Shown here: piece after piece, positions 56,024-64,000 of the stretch | Numbering within the stretch: position 1 is the first letter of the stretch | How the letters are laid out: every line of letters starts with the position of its first letter | From: Deinandra increscens subsp. villosa | Taxonomy: Eukaryota > Streptophyta > Magnoliopsida > Asterales > Asteraceae | DNA length: 64,000 bases | Direction of reading: 5' to 3' | Assembly (NCBI GenBank): GCA_039602395.1 | Contig: JBCNJP010000006.1 | Coordinates: forward strand, 8,152,766-8,216,765 | The notes under the pieces: model-generated | What the model was told of the DNA's origin: nothing | Seen by the model: only the letters and a program-made list of their open reading frames with translations | The model's database searches: none | Program-made: the position numbers and the translations under genes

Positions 56024-56543
56024 TGTAAGGGAATAATTTGTGGCTTGTGTATTAAATCATCACTTGGCGGAGTATTCTGAAGGCCTATGTGTTAGAATAG
56101 GTGAAAATGAGTTGGGTTATGGGTATATTAGGTCATTGGGCCATTTTAGGCATGTTTGGGCTCAATTAGAAAGTGTTTAGATGTAGTTTAGTGGGCCTAT
56201 AGGTGCAAATACGGGAATTAGATGGGATTTAGGGTTTTTAGGTTGTCTTGTTCTCCAAGTTGGAGAATCCCTATATAAGGGAAGACCTCCCCTCATTATG
56301 AGGTTGCTGTTTTTTGGTGTTGATCTCAATTGGTGTTTTACGAAATTCTCTAAAGAGAATTTCGATTGTGTATTGCAACCAAAGGAGGTTATTCAAGTGT
56401 TCTTCAATCGGTTTGCAATTTTATTTGTTTCAAATCGTTATTTATTTTATCACGTATTGTTTTTCTTGAATCACCAATCAAACCGGATTCCGCACGGTCT
56501 TGATTGGACTAGATATCGCGTAAGGATCGTTTTGGGACTTACA
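56024..56543 (+). repeat. 5' LTR of nested Sirevirus-like element A
   Basis: 520 bp, TGTAAGGG...GGGACTTACA, followed by a tRNA-Met primer site. A TATA box CTATATAAGG lies at 56271-56280. It is related to the LTR at 59147-59657 (shared TTTGTGGCTTGTGTATTAAAT, CTTGTTCTCCAAG) but clearly diverged, so the two are separate insertions. Confidence 0.82.
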
Positions 56544-56545
56544 AT

Positions 56546-56558
56546 TGGTATCAGAGCC
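56546..56558 (+). promoter_or_regulatory. Primer-binding site of element A
   Basis: TGGTATCAGAGCC, three bases inside the LTR end, complementary to initiator tRNA-Met. Confidence 0.9.
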
Positions 56559-56719
56559 AAGAAACGCAAGTTTCGAGGCTCTCGCGATATCAGATTCAAG
56601 GTTTTGAGTACTAACGATTTGAGTTTTCTGGTGATTTTCAGCTTTTAGCACTTTCGGAGGTGTTTTGTGCAGGTTACATCTCGTGACAGAAGGTTCGGAA
56701 GGCTGTGCGTGTGCTTTTG

Positions 56720-57320
56720 AGACTTTTCGATCCTCCTTACTACTTTTCGATCAGGTTTTCTGGTCGAAAACCCCTCCTCAGCCGCCTAAATCGATCGAGA
56801 AGCCCCTTTTGTGGCTTTTCGATCCGTTGATCCTGCTCGAAAAGTCCCCTAAGTGACTTTTCGACCAGCCTGCCCAATCGAAAAGTCCCCTTTTGTGACT
56901 TTTCGATCTGCCAAACAGCTTTTCGATCAGCCAAGACAGCTTTTCGATCAGCCAAACAGCTTTTCGATCAGCCAAGACAGCTTTTCGATCAGCCAAACAG
57001 CTTTTCGATCAGCCAAGACAGCTTTTCGATCAGCCAAACAGCTTTTCGATCAGCCAAGACAGCTTTTCGATCAGCCAAACAGCTTTTCGATCAGCCAAAC
57101 AGCTTTTCGATCAGCCAAGACAGCTTTTCGATCAGCCAAACAGCTTTTCGATCAGCCAAGACAGCTTTTCGATCAGCCAAGCAGCTTTCCTACCAGCTTT
57201 TCGATCAGCCACACTTTTCGATCAAAAAGTTCATTTTTCGATCAAAAAGTCCATTTTTCGATCAAAAAGTCCTCTTTTCGATCAAAAAGTCCACTTTTCG
57301 ATCCAAAACTTGACTTTTCT
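56720..57320 (+). repeat. CTTTTCGATC array in the leader of element A
   Basis: The gag leader contains about 20 copies of CTTTTCGATC. The core at 56910-57215 is nearly perfect, alternating 20- and 21-bp units CAGCTTTTCGATCAGCCAAA and CAGCTTTTCGATCAGCCAAGA. Looser copies with AAAAAGTCCA spacers continue to 57310, and scattered copies begin near 56725. The unit length is not a multiple of three, so long frames over it carry no coding meaning. Confidence 0.92.
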
Positions 57321-57423
57321 ATCCAAACTTCACCCTTTTCTATCCAACCCTTAGGCTTTCAATTTTCAATCCGTTCAAGTCTTTCTGTTCGTATTTGATC
57401 CAGAAGTTCAATCAAAGACATTC

Positions 57424-59151
57424 ATGGCATCCTTTCTTCCAGGTAATTCTGTATCTGCCAGCAGCTCTGAGGTATGTCTTAACCCTAAATGTCAAACTAT
57501 ACTCAATGAATCTCAAGAATGACAAACTAAGTTTTTCAATGAAACCCTAAATCGTGAATTTGTTGATAGAGAGTTGAGGGAATATAAGGGTAGAAGTAAA
57601 AATTTGAGTGAGAAACTTGAAGCTGCTAAAATTGACATAAAAAATCTTCAAAGGGACTTGAGTAACAAAAACACATATCTGACAGTTGCTAATGAAGAAA
57701 TTGCCACATTAAAAACTGAACTTGAGCAACTTAAAGGGCAATTAGAAACATCACAAACCAAAGTTGAGCGAAATGATAAGATTGTGTCTGAAATGATGAA
57801 AGCTAGCTCACTTTTCTACAACACAGACGCTCGAATGCGTCATGTAAAAGCCAACTCTGGTTTGGGTCTCGGTACTGAAATAAAAGATGAAAAATCCACC
57901 CATACAGTACCGATGCCCCTGATGCATGAAATGATCTCAGATTATGAGTGTTCTAAGACCAACTTGGATGCTAAAGCTGAGATTGAAAAGAAATTGGCAG
58001 CTTGTCCCATTAAAATTTCTGCTCCTGTTTCCAACCAGACTAACTCTTTTACTTCTTGTGCAGATACAGAAAACAAAGAAGCAGGTTCAAAGGGGGAAAG
58101 TGTTGGCATTGAGAGTCAAAAGTTTCCTGACGTCAAAACTGAAATTTTTGCGTCAAATAAATCTGAGTCTGATTTGAGCTTTGCTAAGTCTGATGTTTTT
58201 GACAAAACTTCTGTTTGTGGTACTTTTAATTTCGGTGTTTGTGATCCTAAACTTTCCAAACCTTTGAGGAAAGTCAGGATTTTGAGAAAGGATAAGGGAC
58301 CACAGGTTGCTGATCCTAAGCCTACTGATCCTAATTTGGTTGGTTTGAATGATTGTTTGAATGTGTGTGCTAATGTTTGTGATAATACTAGTAATGTGCA
58401 GAATGTGCAGGAGGCCAGACCACATGACTTTATCCCATATCCTGAGGTAACTTCTGTATATGACCAATTTGTGCCAGTACAGCGGGAGTATGTGCTAACA
58501 ACGAGGCCCAATGGCAAAGTTGTGTGGATCCATAAAAATTCCAAACCATCTTGGGTATCCACAGGGAAGAAATATTCCCAAGCTCCCGCGTACCCAAAGA
58601 AGCAGTCCTGCCATATGTGTGGGAATCCTGGACATGTGGCAAGAAATTGTTTATATAGGCCATATGAACCCTACTACCCTAAAACTCATTTGCAAAACTA
58701 CCAAGGGCAATCATATGGTGGCACAAACCACAAACATGGACACAAAAAGGTAAATTCTCAGCCAAAGGTACCTACAGGCTCAAAGGTATCTAAAGTGACC
58801 AAAGAGTCTGCACCTTCACACCCTAAGGTGCAGAGACATGTACCTTCACAACCAAAGGTGCATAAGGTTACCAAAAAGCCTGAACCCTCAATCCCCAAGG
58901 TGCAGAAGTCTGTGCCCCTACAACCAAAGGTACAAAAAGTTAACCAAAAGCCTAAGTCACCTCAACATCCAACCAAAACTGATTTCAAAAGTCATAAATT
59001 GAATGATTCTGTTAACAAATCAGTTGTTGCTTTAAAACCTATTTGGGTTCCCAAACATGGTGGTCTTTCTGAGAATAATCAAGAGAGGTGGAATGTGAAA
59101 AAGGTGGTAAATCAGTGTTACCTACCTAAAGGGGTGTATAAGAAGCTGTAA
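57424..59151 (+). pseudogene. Sirevirus-type gag of element A, stopped and truncated
   Basis: ATG at 57424 (MASFLPGNSVSASSSE), in-frame TGA at 57520-57522, then open to 59151. Predicted coiled coil at about 57590-57800 (ELEQLKGQLETSQTKVERND), a conserved DFIPYPEV/FVPVQREYVLTTRPNG segment, a CCHC knuckle CHMCGNPGHVARNC (58609-58650), and a Lys/Pro/Ser-rich tail with repeated PKV words. The terminal TAA belongs to the LTR of element B: insertion at 59147 cut the frame at GVYKK, where the homologous gag of B continues about 80 residues further. Confidence 0.88.
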
Positions 59152-59657
59152 GGACCAAGATTTGTGGCTTGTGTATTAAATGATTATTTGGCGGACTATT
59201 TTGAAGGCCTATGTGTCAGAATAGGTGAAAAATAGTTAGGTTATCATTATGTTAAGTCACTGGGCTTGTTTAGATACGTTTGGGCTTAGTTTAATTGAGT
59301 TTAGATGGGTTTTTATGGGCCTTAATGGTCAAATACGGGAATTATGAGGAGATTAGGGTTTCTAGGTTAGCTTGTTCTCCAAGCTCAACCTTACCTATAA
59401 ATAGAACCCTCTCCTTTCATGTTAGGGTTGTTGATCGATATCAAAGTTAATCAAGTGTTAACCGATTCTAGCCTCTAGAATTCGGTGTTTTCCAAGTGTT
59501 CTTGTGTGCTTGTGATCTCCATTCGGTAATCTTTATTGTTTATTGCATTGTTTATCGTTTGTTATTCGGTTGTTTTTATCAAATCACCTCTTGGTTACGG
59601 ATTCCGCACGTAATCATTAGGTTTGGTACCACGTGAGGGATAGATCGGATCCTTACA
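59147..59657 (+). repeat. 5' LTR of nested Sirevirus-like element B
   Basis: 511 bp, TGTAAGGACC...GGATCCTTACA, with near-palindromic ends, TATAAATA at 59396-59403 and a primer site directly after. Inserted within the gag of element A in the same orientation. The left target bases are GAAGC (59142-59146); the right copy should lie beyond the window. Confidence 0.88.
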
Positions 59658-59659
59658 AT

Positions 59660-59672
59660 TGGTATCAGAGCC
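59660..59672 (+). promoter_or_regulatory. Primer-binding site of element B
   Basis: TGGTATCAGAGCC two bases after the LTR end, complementary to initiator tRNA-Met. Confidence 0.9.
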
Positions 59673-59819
59673 AAGAAACACGTGTTTCGCGGCTCTCGTG
59701 GTACTAGATTCGAGATTTCATAAACTAACGGACGGTATTTCTGTGTTTTCTGTGGTTTTCGTTTGGTTTTCTGTCGTGTTTTGCAGGTAATCAAGTATTC
59801 GACGGCTGCTACCTGCGTC

Positions 59820-60320
59820 TCAGGTGGTTTTCGAGTTGTTCAGGGGGTTTTCGTGCAAGTTCAGGAGGTTTTCTAGGGCTTCCAGACCCTTTTCGGTCCA
59901 AGTTCCTGGTTTTCTGCCGAGAAAAAGGGTGCTCGTTGACTGATTCTTCAGTCAGCGTTCAAAGTGCCTGGTTTTCGATCCATTCTGTGGGTTTTCGAGT
60001 TGGTTTTTGGCTCATTCTTCGGGTTTTCGAGCCTGAGTTTCGAGCCATCACCTTTTCGATCCGCAGCTCAATCGAAAACACTCGTTTTCGAGTCACCGAT
60101 AGCTTTTCGGTCGGGTATTCTGCCGATCGAAAACCTCATTTCGGTCGACTCCTGTGGTTTTCGGCTGGTCATCGATTTCGGTCTTGACCGAAAACCATTT
60201 GTCTGATCGAATACCTGTTGTTTACAGGTTTTCGACCCTGGTTTTCGTCATCCATTTCGATCCACCTGATCGAAAACTTGCTGTCTCTTGGCCGAAAACC
60301 TAGTTCTCTTGATCGAAATC
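59820..60320 (+). repeat. Dispersed GGTTTTCGA motifs in the leader of element B
   Basis: The leader between primer site and gag holds over a dozen TTTTCGA(T/G/C) words on either strand (GGTTTTCGAGTTG, CTTTTCGATCC, ATCGAAAACC). It occupies the same place as the regular CTTTTCGATC array of element A but is degenerate and unspaced. Confidence 0.65.
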
Positions 60321-60324
60321 TACT

Positions 60325-62286
60325 ATGGCTTTCGATATGGCTTCTCTTCCATCTAGTAGTTGTTCAAACTCTCACTGTGTTGATATTTATAACTGCATGA
60401 AAGACTTTGAATCTAAATTTCAGAGTGAAACACTTTATCATTCACGAACTTATCTAGAATTGAATAATTTTAAAGATAAAGCAAAAACATGGAAAGAAAA
60501 ATATGAGGCTGCCAAAGTTGATGTGTCTAACCTTGAAAGAAAACTTAGTGACTCCCAGACATATCTAGGAATAGCTAATGAAAAGGTTGAGGAACAATCC
60601 AAAGAACTAGAAAGCCTTAGAACTCAACTTGCTTCCACTAGTCAGACCTTAGAAAAAACCAATTTGACAAATAAGAAAATGTTGGATGCAAGCCTCAAAT
60701 TTTATAACTCAGACACTAGAATAAAGCACATCAAAAACAATGGGGGTCTGGGTTTTGGGGTAACTTATGATGATGAACCTGAATCAAAAGATGCATCATC
60801 CTTTCACACTGTTCCCACTCCTCATATGCACAAGATGATCCCTGATCCTGAGATGAAAGAAGGAATTAGAGATGGGTTGAAAGAAATTGATAGGAGATTA
60901 GCTGAGTGCCCAATTAAGATCTCATACCCCTCTACTAACTCAGATACTAACTCTTCTACTCCTTGTGCAGATATAGGTAGCATTAATGGAAGTGAAAAGG
61001 ATGAAACTTCAAGTTTAAAGAGTCAAGAGTCTTTTGAAAACTTTGATTGGAATAAATGTGGTTTTTCTATTAATGATTCTAAACTTGGTTTTGCTGAATC
61101 TGACAGTTTTGATAAGCTTTCGTTGAACAGTAATTTTAGTTTTGGTAGTGGTGATAAGACTGAGTCTAAACCCTTGAGAAAGGTTAGGATTTTGAGAAGG
61201 GGTAAAGGACCACAGGTTGCTGGTCCCGAACCCACTTTGTCTATTGTGACTGATGATTCACCTAATGCTTCTGTGTGTTCTGATGTGCATGATAATGTGA
61301 ATGTTTTTGATAATGCTGGTAATTTGCAGAACGTGCAAAATGGGCAGAATGTGCAGGAGGCTGGACCACGAGCTGATTTTATCCCATATCCTGAGGTAAA
61401 TTCAGTTTATGACCAGTTTGTGCCAGTACAGCGGGAGTATGTGCTGACAACTAGACCAAATGGCAAAGTTGTGTGGGTACATAAAAACAATAAACCATCT
61501 TGGATATCCACAGGGAAGAGATATTCCCAGGCTCCCGCGTACCCAAAGAAGCAGTCTTGCCATCTGTGTGGGAATCCTGGACACGTAGCAAGAAATTGCT
61601 TATACAGGCCATATGAACCCTACTACCCTAAAACTCATTTGAAAAACAATCAAGGGCAATCATATGGTGGCACAAATAGCAAACCTGTCCCCAGAAAGGT
61701 AAGTTCTAAGCCAAAGGTACCTACATACCCAAAGGTACCTAAAGTGACCAAAGAGTCTGCACCTTCACACCCTAAGGTGCAGAAGTCTGTACCCCTGCAA
61801 CCAAAGGTACAGAAAGTTGACCAAAAGCCTAAGTCACCTCAACAACCAACCAAAACTGATTTCAAAAATCCTAAATTGAATAATTCTGTTAACAAATCAG
61901 TTTCTGTTTTAAAACCCACTTGGGTTCCCAAACATGGTGGTCTCTTAGAAAATAATCAAGAGAAGTGGAATGTGCAGAAGGTGGTAAACGAGTGTTTTCA
62001 GCCTAAAGGGGTGTATAAAAAACATTCCAAACAGTTTGATGAAGTTAAAAGTAAAAATGCTAATGTTTATCAAATTCCACCTAAAAGGGTTCAAGCTAAA
62101 GGGAAAGAGAACCACCAACCCACAAAGCCCACACCAATGCCCAACAAAAGCAAGAAAGCCAAAACAAAGGTTCCCACACCCTCAATCCCTGATTTTACAA
62201 AGGGAATGTGCCTCAAAGAAGTGACCTTTATTGATTCATCAGGTCTACCCAGAACCACAATGGCCTGGGTTCCAATGGCAAACTAA
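60325..62286 (+). CDS. Sirevirus-type gag of element B, 653 aa, intact
   Basis: Open from the ATG at 60325 (MAFDMASLPSSSCSNS) to a stop at 62284-62286. Coiled coil at about residues 50-120 (EEQSKELESLRTQLAS), then a conserved central region with RKVRILRRGKGPQVAG. The FIPYPEV...FVPVQREY block is followed by a CCHC knuckle CHLCGNPGHVARNC (61558-61599) and a long basic Lys/Pro tail ending TMAWVPMAN. Gag would assemble the cytoplasmic particle and bind element RNA. It is homologous to the gag of element A throughout. The frame is intact, but pol downstream is missing in this window, so the copy would depend on another element for enzymes. Confidence 0.88.
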   Translation: MAFDMASLPSSSCSNSHCVDIYNCMKDFESKFQSETLYHSRTYLELNNFKDKAKTWKEKYEAAKVDVSNLERKLSDSQTYLGIANEKVEEQSKELESLRTQLASTSQTLEKTNLTNKKMLDASLKFYNSDTRIKHIKNNGGLGFGVTYDDEPESKDASSFHTVPTPHMHKMIPDPEMKEGIRDGLKEIDRRLAECPIKISYPSTNSDTNSSTPCADIGSINGSEKDETSSLKSQESFENFDWNKCGFSINDSKLGFAESDSFDKLSLNSNFSFGSGDKTESKPLRKVRILRRGKGPQVAGPEPTLSIVTDDSPNASVCSDVHDNVNVFDNAGNLQNVQNGQNVQEAGPRADFIPYPEVNSVYDQFVPVQREYVLTTRPNGKVVWVHKNNKPSWISTGKRYSQAPAYPKKQSCHLCGNPGHVARNCLYRPYEPYYPKTHLKNNQGQSYGGTNSKPVPRKVSSKPKVPTYPKVPKVTKESAPSHPKVQKSVPLQPKVQKVDQKPKSPQQPTKTDFKNPKLNNSVNKSVSVLKPTWVPKHGGLLENNQEKWNVQKVVNECFQPKGVYKKHSKQFDEVKSKNANVYQIPPKRVQAKGKENHQPTKPTPMPNKSKKAKTKVPTPSIPDFTKGMCLKEVTFIDSSGLPRTTMAWVPMAN

Positions 62287-62339
62287 TCTCTCATTGTGTG
62301 CAGGAACAGTCAAGGAGGATATTCATTAACATTTATGTT

Positions 62340-62370
62340 TGTGATAGTGATTGTTCCAGGCACATAAAGG
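62340..62370 (+). pseudogene. Protease active-site remnant of element B
   Basis: Just after gag, one short frame reads CDSDCSRHIKEA, recognisably the Sirevirus protease motif DSGCSRHMTG with the active-site Gly changed to Asp and the following residues altered. The surrounding frames are closed, and no integrase or reverse transcriptase follows before the polypurine-rich region at 63776. Confidence 0.6.
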
Positions 62371-63770
62371 AGGCATCTCTCCATTACATGGCATGCAAAA
62401 TCTTAATAGTAAGGATGTTCTCCTTGTGAGAGGTAAAAATGTTTTATATCAGCAAGGTACTGTCTGGATTGATTGTTTCTTGACTAGATGTTTGTGAGAT
62501 ACGGTTCTGCATAAAACAAAACCCTGTTCTGAAAATTTTTCAAAAGGAAAACTTTGAAAGTTAGCTTGGCCAATTTTGTCTTATAGTGTGTTTATTAAAG
62601 TAAAAAATAAAAATAAAAAAATAAAAAAAATAAAAAAAATGTGTGTGTTATTAAAAATCAAAAAGCAAGGGGAAGAATAGAAAAGATGAAAATGTTGACC
62701 CCTCAAAAATATTGTGCTTTTCAATTTTTAATCATTGTTTGTGAAGGTGGGAAATGAAATAAATTTCCAGGCGTTTGGTGGCTGACACGTGTAAGGTGGA
62801 TGCGAAAAGCAACGTCTCTTGGTTGATGTGCTCGGTAGGCTCAGCTGCAATTAATAAAAAGGTATGTCTAGTCACTACAGTTGAAGATAACGTATGATGC
62901 CTGATAGGAAGCACACACTTAGGTTAGTACTGTTTTCATTTGACTGTTTATTAGGAGTCCTGAGACACACGCCCGAGTACTGGGTTCTGATGCTATGCTC
63001 AAAAATTCCCATCCCCTCTGCTTTGCGTGAGCAATGACCTGGGGATGTTGTACGTGAGTCAGGCCTCCTTTGTTCGGCGATGGCTGAGACCTGGAGCCTC
63101 CCTGATCCACGTACCATTTAGATCACATTGTATAATATATTAAAACCAAAAAGATGCCAAAGCGCACAAATCAAAAGAGACCCTCAAGTGTCCAAAACCC
63201 TGAAAGCCTTGTCACTGATGAGAGCGTTAATAAAAATGTCTCAAAAAACTCAGTTGACATTGTATATTATCCCCAAAAATCCCCGTGATCTATTCTTTCT
63301 TTTCTCAATCCAGTCTGGAGCATGGTGTTAGGCTTAGGAAAGGTGTCGTGAAAAAATGTCATGGGAAACCTGATAAACTTGATGAAACGTACAAAATATA
63401 CCTAGGACGTATGTGTGTGGATTTAATGGTACTCATAAATAATTGAACCCAAAAGATAAATAAAGTGATAGTCTGCTCGAGTAAGAGAAAGCGGCATGAG
63501 TTTAAAGTGGACATCTATACCGGCAATCACCAGAGCGTGTGGAGTAGCTGAAACTGAAAAGGGTTCCTCAGTCCCAAAGTCATGGTATCATCCCTAATTT
63601 ACCTTCTCATGTGTGAATTATTAGATAGTTGTTTTATCTTAATTTGTCTGGAGTGAGTGTTTTAATTTTCTTTCTTGAGTTTATGATTTGGCCAGGTTGA
63701 TTTGACAAGTTTTAAATAAGTTTTTATGGGTTTGTGCAAGAACTTATGCCCCCTCTCAAAAATGACCCCT
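62371..63770 (+). other. Non-coding 3' region of element B
   Basis: No pol homology found where about 3.5 kb of pol should be. It includes an A-rich run at 62605-62640 and AGCAAGGGGAAGAATAG near 62665. A short frame from the ATG at 63153 (MPKRTNQKRPSSVQNPES) is basic and could be the start of a decayed extra ORF; this is speculative. Confidence 0.4.
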
Positions 63771-63775
63771 TTTTT

Positions 63776-63874
63776 AGGGGGAGAAGGAGAGTAATTGTGA
63801 GATATGCAGTATCTCAGGGGGAGATATGTAATGTCTCAGGGGGAGTGAGAAGTGTCCTAGGGTTCAGGGGAAGT
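63776..63874 (+). promoter_or_regulatory. Multiple polypurine tracts in element B
   Basis: Four purine tracts within 100 bp: AGGGGGAGAAGGAGAG (63776-63791), AGGGGGAGA near 63815, AGGGGGAGTGAGAAG near 63838 and CAGGGGAAG near 63865, with TATCTC/GTCTC spacers. Repeated polypurine tracts downstream of pol are a reported feature of Sireviruses and mark the 3' region of the element. Confidence 0.6.
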
Positions 63875-64000
63875 ATTTAAAGGAAACCCGTAATCAATGT
63901 TAGGGTTTATGTTAAATAATGATATGTCTCCTGCTAATCCGATAACCAGTTATCATGTATCTGGTTAGTGTTTGTTCCTTGTTGTGCTTAACAGGTTAAG

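Larger units (their letters stand above)
40998..64000 (-). mobile_element. Sirevirus-like copia element, 3' part, running off the window
   Basis: Minus-strand element. Its 3' LTR (41984-40998), polypurine tract, extra ORF, internal promoter and pol are visible in order. Its integrase, gag and 5' LTR must lie right of the window, because pol is cut at 56023 by two nested plus-strand elements. The pol sequence (GYLQEDGIDYDEVYAPVARLE-type and KRFEMSAMGELTFFLGIQ-type blocks) belongs to the Sirevirus/Maximus lineage, the plant copia group known for an extra gene between pol and the 3' LTR. End at 64000 is the window edge, not the element end. Confidence 0.8.

Noticed and set aside
56853..57398. 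181-codon plus-strand frame rich in FSISQ/FRSAKQ/LFDQP
   Set aside because: It is a read-through of the CTTTTCGATC leader array. The 20/21-bp units shift frame, so the same DNA is read in three frames in turn; it is upstream of the true gag start.

Overview
This is a transposon-dominated window from a plant nuclear genome. It has intronless plant-type genes, TATA-box LTRs primed by plant tRNAs, a mitochondrial PPR gene and at least five retrotransposon lineages. An Asteraceae source is the best guess (inference): the very long extra ORF behind a Sirevirus-type pol, and the TGTCACACC...GGTGTCACA and TGTAATACC...GTGTTACA elements, resemble elements I associate with that family. Only one convincing host gene is present, a P-class, Rf-like PPR gene at 15876-17612.

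Layout. 1-1060 is the end of a PIF/Harbinger element with a Myb/SANT-like ORF fragment. 2028-15519 is a single 5'-truncated LINE (minus strand, 7-bp target duplication GTGTAAC). It was split first by an intact Ty1/copia element (2865-7817, identical 200-bp LTRs, uninterrupted 1399-aa gag-pol) and again by a 5.5-kb TGTCACACC element (9013-14511). That element itself carries two palindromic Mutator-like MITEs (10574-10974 and 11314-12331), each with a perfect 9-bp duplication. The PPR gene follows at once. 20992-30981 is a decayed Ale/Retrofit-like copia element (minus) with 134-bp LTRs; a hAT element (21033-21899) sits in its 3' LTR and a second TGTCACACC element (26301-30874) in its 5' LTR. 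32049-36701 holds a third TGTCACACC fragment cut by a deleted Tat/Athila-type gypsy element. 38100-38981 is a gypsy LTR end with a 65-bp minisatellite and a primer-binding site.

From 40998 to beyond the right edge lies a Sirevirus-like copia element on the minus strand. Reading its own direction, pol (56023 to 51978, broken by a 2.4-kb solo-LTR-like insertion) is followed by an array of about 19 CTTAACGATC motifs. Next come a TATA box, an ATG-free CT-rich leader with a plausible 2.4-kb leader intron, and a 1694-codon ORF that stops 41 bp before the 3' LTR. The same motif array recurs just upstream of the TATA box in that 3' LTR. Two further Sirevirus-like elements on the plus strand are nested into it head-to-tail (LTRs 56024-56543 and 59147-59657). 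The second interrupts the gag of the first; their leaders carry analogous CTTTTCGATC motifs.

How it works together. The window is a stratified nest whose relative insertion order can be read from target duplications. The most unusual unit is the extra gene of the minus-strand Sirevirus (41-50 kb). It looks like a transposon-borne gene with its own Pol II promoter that mimics the LTR U3. Its product has a PPKKKRK nuclear signal, coiled coils and acidic stretches but no visible membrane segment, so it does not look like an envelope.
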